From NCBI GenBank assembly GCA_934746785.1, contig CAKVFO010000033.1, forward strand, positions 1 to 25,976: a stretch of 25,976 bases of DNA, in the 5' to 3' direction. Made by a program: the position numbers and the translations under genes. Position 1 is the stretch's first letter. The number at the start of each line of letters is the position of its first letter. The DNA is from an uncultured Clostridium sp. (GTDB lineage Bacteria > Bacillota > Clostridia > Clostridiales > Clostridiaceae). Below are positions 1 to 6,951 of the stretch, one piece after another. Below the pieces are notes generated by a model that was given only the letters and a program-made list of their open reading frames with translations, had not been told where the DNA came from and made no database searches.

Positions 1-43
1 ATTAACGCCCTTTGAGGCAAGATATTCCGCGAGGTCTTTTTAG
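1..43 (+). other. Tail of an unidentified reading frame entering from the left edge
   Basis: Frame 2 of the plus strand is open from base 2 and closes with TAG at 41-43, giving the tail LTPFEARYSARSF. The stretch is clearly richer in G+C than the AT-rich DNA after it, so it may be the end of a transferred gene such as a transposase. That is only a guess: 13 residues are too few to place it in a family. Confidence 0.25.
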
Positions 44-64
44 ACAAAAGTGTTACAATTTTGC

Positions 65-94
65 TTGACCACTACAATTGTAATAATATATATT
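65..94 (+). promoter_or_regulatory. Possible promoter with TACAATTGTA operator
   Basis: A -35-like TTGACC (65-70) and a -10-like TATATT (89-94) are 18 bases apart. Between them lies the perfect palindrome TACAATTGTA (73-82). TACAnnTGTA is the core recognised by BlaI/MecI/CopY-type winged-helix repressors. An outer pair TTACAATT (53-60) / AATTGTAA (76-83) adds further symmetry. No plus-strand gene follows, because the next gene is on the minus strand, so the promoter would be an orphan. The assignment rests on motif shape alone. Confidence 0.3.
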
Positions 95-141
95 TTGTAT
101 CCCTATAACTTTATTGGCACATAAAATTAGTACTTTAAATT

Positions 142-489
142 TTATGTACTAGTATTAACAGAAGAAATCAACATTCTTCTCAAACTTCCACACTCATTTC
201 TAATCTTCATATAACTTCTACTATCCTCGATATAATTAGTCTCATATAAAATATCCATCCAATACTCACTTTCATAACATTCCTTCAAAGCGATCTTCAA
301 CTTTGAAATAAAATCAGCTTTACTTTGAGCATAAGCCGCTTCATATATATTAGCTCCAATAGAAGTTCCTGATCTAATAAGCTGTCTAGTTAATATAGAT
401 TCCCTTGTTTTTTCTTTAATTTCTCTGCATAGATTAACTATATCAATAGCAAACTCTTTAGATTTATCACGAAGAATACTTTCAGACAT
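142..489 (-). CDS. Four-helix-bundle protein, 23S rRNA intervening-sequence (S23) family
   Basis: The 115-residue product has the full pattern of the S23 / IVP four-helix-bundle family. It has an amphipathic first helix, the signature RQLIRSGTSIGANIYEA (about residues 35-51), a third helix DFISKLKIALKECYESEYW and a final helix near residues 90-110. Members were first found inside intervening sequences of 23S rRNA genes, and relatives (Avd) assist diversity-generating retroelements. No rRNA or reverse transcriptase is visible here, so this is a stand-alone copy and its function is unknown. The start is ATG at 489. The ribosome binding site is weak (AAGG about 14 bases upstream), unlike most genes in the window. 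A 10-bp inverted repeat (119-128 / 138-147) covers the stop codon and may weakly end transcription. The gene lies just beyond ssrA, next to a hairpin-rich repeat cluster. Confidence 0.88.
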   Translation of the reverse strand: MSESILRDKSKEFAIDIVNLCREIKEKTRESILTRQLIRSGTSIGANIYEAAYAQSKADFISKLKIALKECYESEYWMDILYETNYIEDSRSYMKIRNECGSLRRMLISSVNTST

Positions 490-538
490 TTCATTATCAC
501 AACCTTAGTTTTTTTATTAAAGATTATTAACAAATTGA

Positions 539-682
539 GTGAAATTGATTCTGCGAATCAGTGAAATTTCAAATAAATTTGAAGTGAAATATTATGCAGA
601 GCATAATGTGAAATTAAATTTGTACCTCTATGTGCTACTTTTTCACTTGCTTGCATATTTCACTCACGAAGTGAATTTCACT
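539..682. repeat. Cluster of GTGAAAT modules and small hairpins
   Basis: GTGAAAT occurs in direct orientation at 539-545, 561-567, 584-590 and 608-614. Its complement, full or nearly so, occurs at 641-646, 657-663 and 675-681. Short perfect hairpins lie between the modules: TGATTC/GAATCA (546-551 / 555-560), ATTATGC/GCATAAT (591-597 / 601-607) and the palindrome AGTGAATTTCACT (670-682). The alternation of a constant module with variable hairpins suggests a palindromic intergenic repeat, not a gene. No reading frame of note crosses it. Confidence 0.6.
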
Positions 683-723
683 TGTGAAGCAAATTTAACT
701 ACCCCTCGCACACTCTAAACAAA

Positions 724-766
724 AAATAGACTGTAAACCGAAATACATCCAGTTTACAATCTATTT
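724..766 (-). terminator. Rho-independent terminator of ssrA
   Basis: A 15-pair stem (724-738 / 752-766), with one G-U wobble in the minus-strand RNA, is followed in the minus direction by six U residues (complement of 718-723). It starts seven bases past the CCA end of the tmRNA and would produce the precursor trimmed to the mature 3' end. Confidence 0.85.
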
Positions 767-772
767 ACCATT

Positions 773-1130
773 TGGTGGAGGCGAGGGGTATCGAACCCCT
801 GTCCGAAAGCAGACCAGCCTGACCTTCTACGAGCGTAGTCTGTATATTAAATTTCGCTCCTTAGTACCCCCACAGACAGGAGACTAAGTCGCTAGCTTCA
901 TAAATACCCCTCTAGCTCAAAGCTTTGCTAGACTTCGTTTCCTACTTATAATGACACCAGTGCCCCCAGACGTAGGCATCCAGGACTGATGAGCAGCGTT
1001 AAATTAAGCTGCTAATGCAAAATTGTCTTCTGCGTTTACATTTAATGCATAGCTGATTTACGAGTCGTCCATGCTTTACTCGGCCCGCTTATCAAACCCA
1101 TCTTACCCCCGTCGAAGCCAAAACGCCCCC
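773..1130 (-). ncRNA. ssrA: Transfer-messenger RNA (tmRNA)
   Basis: One-piece tmRNA of about 358 nt. It rescues ribosomes stalled on broken mRNA by acting first as an alanyl-tRNA and then as a template for a degradation tag. The 5' end reads GGGGGCGTTTTGGCTTCGAC. It pairs with the 3' CGCCTCC-ACCA to form a seven-pair acceptor stem with one G-U. The CCA is encoded (773-775). The tag frame occupies 1004-1033, with resume codon GCA, and encodes AEDNFALAA followed by TAA at 1004-1006; the ALAA end is the ClpXP degron. A T-loop with GGTTCGA-type sequence lies near the 3' end. A consensus promoter and a terminator flank the gene, so it is transcribed alone. Its partner smpB lies about 6.8 kb upstream; in related clostridia the two are close together. 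Confidence 0.97.
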
Positions 1131-1189
1131 ATGTTGTAAGAAGAATTCTCAAAACTCCAATATTCAGTTTTAATTTCTTCAGTACATTG

Positions 1190-1218
1190 ATTATATACCA
1201 CCAAAAATTCCTTGTCAA
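1190..1218 (-). promoter_or_regulatory. Promoter of ssrA
   Basis: On the minus strand TTGACA (1213-1218) and TATAAT (1190-1195) are both perfect sigma-A hexamers with an ideal 17-base spacer. Transcription should start near 1183, leaving a leader of about 50 nt for RNase P to remove from the pre-tmRNA. Confidence 0.92.
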
Positions 1219-1388
1219 ATAGCAATTACACTAAAAAAATTAAAGTTTTCTCATGTAAATTAAAATCTCTTTAACAATCCATATATTTCTAATGTCTATC
1301 TTCTTAAATTAAGTCATAAATCAAACAATTTATTGAAATATAGAAACTAAGCTGAACCAAAAGTTCAGCTTAAAAAAATTTGCAATGA

Positions 1389-1484
1389 ACAAAGTGGCTG
1401 ACGCCATGCTTTTCAGCGCAGGAAGCAACTTTGTCAGCCATGCAAAAGGTTCTAAAAGCAAAATAATTTCCTATACGTTAAAAA
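1389..1484. repeat. Dispersed structured repeat, short copy
   Basis: Bases 1389-1470 align without gaps to 7688-7769 with 78 of 82 identical. The tail CTATACGTTAAAA (1471-1483) matches the far end of the long copy near 7906-7918. Inside are TGGCTGAC and GTCAGCCA, which can pair, around a TGC/GCG mini-hairpin. This copy looks like the long copy with its central 136 bases missing. It lies upstream of the ssrA promoter. The family is not one I recognise. Confidence 0.85.
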
Positions 1485-1568
1485 ATATAATACTAAAGAA
1501 ATTCTAAAGGTTTACGACTTAGAATTTCATCCTTCATTCTGTTGAATCTACGATTTGAGATAGTCTTC

Positions 1569-1706
1569 CAAGGAAAATATACTTCCATCCCAAAGTACAC
1601 TTGCGTCTGCATTTCTGCATTCTATTAAGACTATAATTCAAAATAATCATTCAAGAAAAATATACTTTCATCCCCAAATACACTTACGTCTGCATTTCTG
1701 CATTCT
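1569..1706. repeat. Pair of 55-nt direct repeats
   Basis: Bases 1569-1623 and 1652-1706 are both 55 nt and align without gaps with five mismatches (50/55). Both end in GTCTGCATTTCTGCATTCT, and the second continues with another GCATTCTG unit. The period is 83 bases. They lie in the non-coding stretch after the DUF3592-like gene. No gene, hairpin or known binding site explains them. Confidence 0.8.
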
Positions 1707-1731
1707 GCATTCTGAAATACACTCACTTAAT

Positions 1732-2274
1732 TTATATAGTTGTAAAGCCTGCTATTATGAACACTACTCCAAAAAACACAAGAATTATCTCCTCTATGCC
1801 CATTTCCTTTTTAGTTACAAGCTTATGAGTATTATCTGGATTTACATATATATCATATCTCTTCCCTACTTCATATGTCTTTTTTATGTATCTTTCATTA
1901 AAGCAATCTAATGCACTGTTCTCATAAATTTGTCCATAAATCTCGTAAACAAATCTAGGTTTATACTTAACTCTTCCCTTACCTCTCTTTTCAACTTCTG
2001 AACCAACATACTCACCTGTTACTGGCGAAGTACATCTAATCTTATTCAAAAATCCATATGTACCTAAAAATATAAAAATGGCTCCCATTATTGCTCCAAT
2101 AACAACAGATATATATTCTTGATACTCTAAATATTCTAATACACTAATAACAATACCTACTAAAACAACAGCAGCTGCTGGAACACGAAACTTTATCTTA
2201 TCTACTGATTCCTTTCTTAATGATCCAATAAGCATAAATATACCTACTGCTACAATTATTAATCCTTCTTTCAT
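1732..2274 (-). CDS. DUF3592-like membrane protein
   Basis: The 180-residue protein has about four membrane segments: residues 3-20, 31-48, 56-77 and 160-178. Between the third and fourth lies a soluble segment of about 80 residues containing the PVTGEYVG start, a Y-K-P-R-F-V-Y-E-I strand and YDIYVNPDNTHKLV. That layout, an SH3-like beta domain with a Y-x-V-x-P-x-x-P-like end between membrane helices, is typical of DUF3592 proteins, whose role is unknown. The start is ATG at 2274 with GGAGG about nine bases upstream. The gene appears to be transcribed alone. No hairpin terminator is obvious after it; the 55-nt direct repeats begin about 25 bases beyond its stop. Confidence 0.75.
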   Translation of the reverse strand: MKEGLIIVAVGIFMLIGSLRKESVDKIKFRVPAAAVVLVGIVISVLEYLEYQEYISVVIGAIMGAIFIFLGTYGFLNKIRCTSPVTGEYVGSEVEKRGKGRVKYKPRFVYEIYGQIYENSALDCFNERYIKKTYEVGKRYDIYVNPDNTHKLVTKKEMGIEEIILVFFGVVFIIAGFTTI

Positions 2275-2387
2275 TTCTTTATCCTCCGTATATCTAAAAT
2301 TTTATAGTCCTAATAACTACCCACATAATTTAAGCTAATTCTACCATGTTTTCACTGTGATTCATATGACTATAAAGAAATATAAAG

Positions 2388-2426
2388 AAAAATATCCCCA
2401 GCACATTACGTACTAAGGATATTTTT
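2388..2426 (-). terminator. Terminator after the esterase gene
   Basis: AAAAATATCC (2388-2397) pairs with GGATATTTTT (2417-2426) across a 19-base loop. T-rich sequence follows in both directions, so it could work either way. It lies about 140 bases past the esterase stop and before the DUF3592-like gene. Confidence 0.55.
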
Positions 2427-2496
2427 TTACAAGCCAATTATTTAAGTTATTCCTTTATATCATTTACAATTTCCTCTACAGAAATTCCTCTTTCCT

Positions 2497-2566
2497 AGTA
2501 TTTACTCTCACGAACTTTAGAGTATTTACTCCTAAGAACCTTAGAGTTTTAGAGTCATGACTCTAG
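2497..2566. repeat. Tandem 24-nt repeat and 16-nt palindrome at the esterase 3' end
   Basis: Two abutting 24-nt units, 2497-2520 and 2521-2544, share AGTATTTACT at the start and a CTTTAG/CCTTAG end. A third partial unit starts AGTTTTAGAG at 2545. It runs into the perfect palindrome TAGAGTCATGACTCTA (2550-2565), which contains the esterase stop codon (2563-2565). The purpose is unknown; the palindrome could protect the mRNA end. Confidence 0.6.
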
Positions 2567-3480
2567 GCTTTTGATTGTTTAGCTAACCAGCTCCATAAAC
2601 TTTCTTTTCCCTCTTTACATTCATCATTAAAAACATAAATCCATGAAAAATGTCCTGGATATTCATATGGATTCCCCTCTTCATCCTTGTATAAACCTGA
2701 AGTATCCACTACACTATCAAATACAGACTTATGCAAGTTAACATTACTTGCTTTTATTAATCTATCTATTGTTGCTTTTGAATTTTCATTAGGATCTACT
2801 CCCCTATCATTTTTTGCATAAGTAAACCATATTGGCACATTCTTAATAGAAGTAATTTCTTCATCACTAATCCAGCTGTCATTATAAGCTTCACATATTG
2901 GATAAGCTGCTGCAAAATATTCTGGATCTTGAAATAACATTTTTATTGTCATATATCCACCATTAGAACATCCACCAATATAAATTCTATTTCTATCTAT
3001 CCTTTCATTAGAATCTACATAATACTTAATCAAATTAAATAATGACTTTGTATAAATTGCCTTTCCATCATTAGTGTATTCAGCATTTCCTGTGCAATCC
3101 ATCCACATGGTTGGTGACTGAGGAACTAAAACATAAGCTCCTCCAAACTTATTTTGAATTTTATCTTCAATTAATGCTCCTACTCTATTTCCTAAGGTAG
3201 TAATAGTTGTATCTCTGCCACCTTCCCCTACTCCATGGAGCCAGATTATTAATGGACTCTTCTTATCATCATCAGGTTCATAGTAAGCATATTTCATAGA
3301 AATATCTCCATCTTTTGAGTAAATACCTTCCTTAAATTTATCCACAGTGGGTAAAAACTTAGTCACTTCACTAATTTCTTTTTCAAAAGTTAATATAGCT
3401 TTATTCACTGAAGGTCCCCAATCATATCCTGTTACTTCAATATTATATGAACCACTTAATGTTTTATTTTTTCTTAACAT
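2563..3480 (-). CDS. Alpha/beta-hydrolase esterase (PHB-depolymerase / prolyl-oligopeptidase-like)
   Basis: The frame is open to 3576, but GGGAGGG (3489-3495) is eight bases before the ATG at 3480. The protein therefore most likely has 305 residues starting MLRKNKTLSG. A short beta-rich leader (1-45) with YNIEVTGYDWGPSVNKAIL precedes the hydrolase core. Such a module is common in secreted carbohydrate esterases, but no signal peptide is visible with this start. Core motifs are the oxyanion strand WLHGVGEGGRD (80-90), the nucleophile elbow GGCSNGG with Ser172, the acid Asp225 in YAKNDRGVD and the base His277 in YPGHFSW. It probably cleaves an ester, but the substrate cannot be read from sequence. 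The triad is complete, so unlike several neighbours it looks functional. It is divergent from the small plus-strand gene at 3642. Confidence 0.85.
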   Translation of the reverse strand: MLRKNKTLSGSYNIEVTGYDWGPSVNKAILTFEKEISEVTKFLPTVDKFKEGIYSKDGDISMKYAYYEPDDDKKSPLIIWLHGVGEGGRDTTITTLGNRVGALIEDKIQNKFGGAYVLVPQSPTMWMDCTGNAEYTNDGKAIYTKSLFNLIKYYVDSNERIDRNRIYIGGCSNGGYMTIKMLFQDPEYFAAAYPICEAYNDSWISDEEITSIKNVPIWFTYAKNDRGVDPNENSKATIDRLIKASNVNLHKSVFDSVVDTSGLYKDEEGNPYEYPGHFSWIYVFNDECKEGKESLWSWLAKQSKA

Positions 3481-3641
3481 AAATATAACCCTCCCACATT
3501 TTTTCAAAACCATTTCACTTTTTATTATAAAACTTCCTTTTCGCTTTTTCTTTGCTTCCCCAAATTTTACATACATAAAAAATAAAAAAACTTCAGATAC
3601 TATAAATAATTGAGTTTACAAAGGAGGCTGTCTTAAATAAC

Positions 3642-3914
3642 ATGGCAATTCTTAATAATTTAAAATCTTTTATCCGATCCAAAAGGCTAGCAATAAAGTC
3701 TTGTTATTTTTTATCTATTTTAATGTTAGTCTTTATTTCAGCTATTATTATGATAACCAATGATTATCAACAAAATGCGTCTTGTAATAATGTAATTAAT
3801 ACTAGCAGTAAGTATAATTCCTTAAAAACTTTTAATTCTGAAAATAAGGATTATTCTTCCGAAGAGGCAGAAACTTTAAAAACTTTTGTATTTGGATATG
3901 TATATAGAAATTAA
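3642..3914 (+). CDS. Small membrane-anchored hypothetical protein
   Basis: The 90-residue product has a basic N-terminus (SFIRSKRLAIKS), one membrane segment (about residues 21-39, YFLSILMLVFISAIIMIT) and a polar 50-residue tail rich in Asn, Ser and Lys. The topology suggests a type II anchored or secreted peptide. I recognise no family. An AAAGGAGG motif lies about 14 bases before the ATG, which is longer than ideal spacing. It is one of only two plus-strand genes, divergent from the esterase and convergent with the CotH remnant, with which it shares a bidirectional terminator. It could be an accidental frame, but the binding site and clean membrane helix favour a real gene. Confidence 0.5.
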   Translation: MAILNNLKSFIRSKRLAIKSCYFLSILMLVFISAIIMITNDYQQNASCNNVINTSSKYNSLKTFNSENKDYSSEEAETLKTFVFGYVYRN

Positions 3915-4050
3915 ACTTTATTAACATAGACTTTTAGCTTATTAAATATTATTATTGAAAGAAAAGTTCCTATCATCTAGACATTTAATGTAATTAGTTG
4001 TAAAATATACTTATGTAGTTAACTAAGCCCAACAATTTTTTTATATACAT

Positions 4051-4081
4051 TTTTACATTTCCACCCAACGAAAATGTAAAA
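4051..4081. other. Hairpin TTTTACATTT / AAAATGTAAAA
   Basis: Arms 4051-4060 and 4071-4081 pair around a C-rich ten-base loop, just before the main terminator. It may be an auxiliary hairpin at the end of the small plus-strand gene. There is no T tail. Confidence 0.4.
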
Positions 4082-4083
4082 CC

Positions 4084-4126
4084 AAAAAAAGTTCTAAAAT
4101 TCAATTTGAATTTTAGAACTTTTTTT
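4084..4126. terminator. Bidirectional terminator between convergent genes
   Basis: GTTCTAAAATTC (4091-4102) pairs perfectly with GAATTTTAGAAC (4108-4119) around a five-base loop. Seven A residues precede it (4084-4090) and seven T residues follow (4120-4126). It can therefore end transcription from the plus-strand small gene and from the minus-strand CotH operon. Confidence 0.9.
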
Positions 4127-4140
4127 ACTTTCTAGATTTA

Positions 4141-5749
4141 TTAACAATGTACTCTCTTTCTTCTAAACTTTGTAATAAATATTAATGCAATAATCGTAAT
4201 TAAAATACTTACTGCTAGTACTAATATATTAACTGGTATAATTGAGTCTCCTACCTTAATAATATTTTTTCTCTGCATCATCATTTCCATCATTTTATTA
4301 TTCATATTATCTTGTTGTTCAACATTAACTATGTTGTCTGTTTGACCTCCAAGTGCATCAATATCTACTGTTGTTTCTTCATTTCCGTAATCTTCTGAAG
4401 GCTGGCTTCCTTCAATTTGTTCTTCAATACTTTTTACTCTATCTATTCCATACTGTTTTAAACTTGGCAAGCTTTTCTTATATTCATCATATGTATAGAA
4501 GGCTGTAGGATCCTTTTCAATATAACTTGAAATAAGTTTATCTACTTTATTTATCTCTTCACAGAAATATCCGCTATTTATATATTCATCTTTAATCTGT
4601 TGCAAATATTTATGGTATCTTTCTTTATACTCATCTACTGCAAGCAAATTTGATATAAGAGGACTATCTTCCATAGATCCTGTTACTGGAGCATCTATAG
4701 GAAAATTAATAACTTCTTGATTTAGAGTAATTCCATCTTTAGTACCTCCCATTTGAACCACTAACTTAAAGAATGCTCCAAAAGATAAATTAAGATCCCA
4801 TGGAACTATTTGCATCATTCCTTTATCCTCATATAAATAATAATTATGTTTAATATTTCCTGCATAACTATCTAAATTCACTAAAAAAGTATTAACTGCA
4901 AAATATCTTAAAACTTCATCTACATCAATACTCTTTTCTAAATCTACACCTTCATTAAGATCTCTAATGCATTTTATAAGCCTTTTTTTATCGCTCTCGC
5001 CAGTTTTATCCAATGCAGTGTAATCAAAGATACTTGGATAACTTGAAATCTTATTATCTTTATATACTAGATTTCCACCATTATCATTCATTTTAGCAAC
5101 TGCTTCAAGTACTGTATTAACATTAACTTCATCATTATCCTGACTATTATCCTGATTTCCTTGCTGCATAATTTCGCCAAATTTATTTTCCTTCATCTGA
5201 GCAGTTTCTACCTTATATAAATTACCATATCTGCTTCCATAATTTCTTTCTAAAAATTCTTCTTCTAAAGGTTCTACTGCCAAATATAATCCCCAACCTT
5301 TATTATTTACTTTTATATAAGCATAAGCAAATCCAGGAGTTGACACATTCATTTTATTGAACAAATCATAAGACATATATTCCTTCATACTGGTAGCATC
5401 ACCTATGTTATTATTAAGTACAAATTTAGATAATCCATAAACATTTTGATTATCTACATATTCATCAAGTTTAATTTTAAAACTATATCTCTTTGTATTA
5501 TCACTAGCTGCAACCTGATATAATGATAGCATTCTCTTTTAGATCTTCAATATCTTTCTTATCTATATCAATATTTATTTGCAATACCTTATTCTTATCA
5601 AATAACTTGGTCATATATTCTGGTTCTTGCGAAACTTTATTTGAATTTTTTGAATATCCCGAGCCTAAAATAAATGCCATTGAAATAATAACAGCTAATA
5701 ACCCGCAAATACCTATTGTTATGCCAGTTGAATACTTTTTATTAAACAA
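4141..5749 (-). pseudogene. CotH-family protein kinase, broken by internal deletion and frameshift
   Basis: CotH proteins are secreted or membrane-tethered atypical kinases. The N-terminal part starts at TTG 5749, with AGGAGG ten bases upstream, and gives a signal-anchor (about residues 9-29) and the opening strand VLQINIDIDKKDIEDLKENA. It then runs out of frame at 5504. The second part, in another frame from about 5532, begins LSLYQVAASDNTKRYSFKIKL and continues through the CotH core. The core includes NYYLYEDKGMMQIVPWDLN, which carries the metal-binding Asp/Asn of the family, and ends with a C-terminal membrane helix and basic tail. Between the parts the usual strand ending in V-G-I-R-x-K-G-N-S is missing, about 30 residues. 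The lesion is therefore a deletion not divisible by three, joined near 5530. It is the last gene of a VTC - DUF4956 - CotH cluster. Confidence 0.85.
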
Positions 5750-5780
5750 TTAGACTCTTCCTCCTTTCAAAAAACTTTTA

Positions 5781-6456
5781 TTATCCCATATAATCTCCAT
5801 TGTAGCTTACAAGTACTGCATTATTAACATCTTCAATTTTACCTATTTTATTTACAAAATCTGTTGCCATATCATTAAGCTTAACTTCAACAGTAATTTC
5901 AATACCTGTCTTATCTGAAACTGTTTTAGACTTAATTATATATTTCTTAACATCCTTTTTTAAGCTTTCTAAAATCTTATTTTCTGCTTTTTCATTATTA
6001 CAGTTAACAACTAGTACATATGGATTATCCATGCTATCTTTATTTACACATACAACCATAATAATTCCGATTAATATTGCTCCAATAACGGCAAGTCCTA
6101 TAAATCCAGCCTCTAAAACAATACCTTCACTAATTGCCCAAAAAAAGATATGCTATATCAATTGGTTCTTTTACTGCGCTTCTAAAACGTACTATTGATA
6201 ATGCACCTACCATACCAAGGGATAAAACTACATTTGAAGTAACACCTAAAATTATAAATGTTGTAATTATTGTCATTGCTAAAAGTGATGTTCCAAATGC
6301 TTTTGAATACATAACTCCTTTAAATGTCTTTTTATACACCATCATTATAAAAAGTCCTATTACTACAGCTAATCCAAGAGCTATTATCATGTCTAATGGA
6401 GAAATTGCTGTTACATTACTTAAAAAATCACTACTAAATATATCTTTAAAACTCAT
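5781..6456 (-). pseudogene. DUF4956 membrane protein with a one-base frameshift
   Basis: The first 105 residues give three membrane helices and the family motif L-G-M-V-G-A-L-S-I-V-R-F-R-S-A-V-K-E-P. The frame then stops at 6130. Removing one base from the run of seven A (6140-6146, seven T in the mRNA) restores FWAISEGIVLEAGF, the fourth helix, and an uninterrupted soluble C-terminal domain down to 5781, about 224 residues in total, which is normal for the family. The rest is intact, so the lesion is either very recent, a slippery phase-variable or transcriptional-slippage site, or a sequencing error. DUF4956 proteins travel with VTC-domain polyphosphate polymerases and CotH proteins, as here; their role is not established. 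Confidence 0.87.
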
Positions 6457-6498
6457 TTTATTCTTCTACTATTACTATAAATTCAAAAATCATTTAAT

Positions 6499-6832
6499 CT
6501 AGTCATACATTCTACATAAAGCATATTTTGATATTAGAAATAGGCTCATCAACCTTTAAACAAAGTCCATTTATCTTTGACTTCTTTTCCAGCTTAATTA
6601 AACTTGTATCGTCATTGTAAAATCTAATTCTAAATTTCTCTCTATTATTAAGCCCTAAAGCCTTTTCTGTGAGAACCTTATCATAACAATTATCAAAATA
6701 AATACTTCTTATCTTGTATTCACCTTCATCACCAGCATTTAAATCTCTTCCTATTACATGTTTTAACCTACCCATTATACTGTAATAATCAGCAGTATTA
6801 ATCTGATGCTTTATCTCATGCCTAAACTTCAT
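6499..6832 (-). pseudogene. VTC-domain polyphosphate polymerase, central part deleted
   Basis: The first 100 or so residues match the start of bacterial VTC-domain proteins, which form a tunnel that makes polyphosphate. Seen are FRHEIKHQI, the strand YKIRSIYFDN, and REKFRIRFYN with LIKLEKKSKING. The frame then ends abruptly at 6512. In the next frame, bases 6499-6531 read SKYALCRMYD and stop, which is the usual last ten residues of this family (SKYAxCRxYG type). Both ends are thus present but about 100 codons between them are gone. The junction lies between PISN and SKYA near 6531-6545. The start is ATG 6832 with GGGGGGAG upstream. It is the first gene of the VTC - DUF4956 - CotH cluster. Confidence 0.88.
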
Positions 6833-6905
6833 ACACTCTCTCCCCCCTTTTTTAGCAGAATTACTTTACTTAGATACTTTAATCCTTAAAGCTTAAATGA
6901 AACTT

Positions 6906-6944
6906 AAAAAGGTCTGTAACAACTTTATTGCTACAGACCTTTTT
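6906..6944. terminator. Bidirectional terminator after the GNAT gene
   Basis: AAAAAGGTCTGTA (6906-6918) pairs perfectly with TACAGACCTTTTT (6932-6944) around a 13-base loop. The minus-strand RNA ends in a U run. It separates the GNAT gene from the VTC cluster. Confidence 0.9.
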
Positions 6945-6951
6945 AATATTA

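Larger units (their letters stand above)
1231..1731. other. Gene-free interval between ssrA promoter and next gene
   Basis: No convincing reading frame is present. The interval holds four structured pieces. One is a 9-bp hairpin AAGCTGAAC/GTTCAGCTT (1349-1357 / 1363-1371), flanked by A residues on its plus-strand 3' side, so it is not a clean terminator in either direction. Next is the first copy of a dispersed repeat (1389-1484). Then comes a perfect 10-bp inverted repeat GAAATTCTAA/TTAGAATTTC (1498-1507 / 1519-1528). Last is a pair of 55-nt direct repeats (1569-1706). Confidence 0.6.

Noticed and set aside
539..682. CRISPR-like array near the left end
   Set aside because: The modules are only seven bases, occur in both orientations and have irregular spacing. 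There are no cas genes.
1349..1371. AAGCTGAAC/GTTCAGCTT hairpin as a terminator
   Set aside because: The run next to it is A on the plus strand after the stem, so neither strand ends in a T tail downstream of the stem in a sense that fits a neighbouring gene.
3481..3576. N-terminal extension of the esterase (32 extra codons, start at 3576)
   Set aside because: No ribosome binding site precedes it, whereas GGGAGGG is correctly placed before the ATG at 3480. The extra residues are low-complexity and basic.
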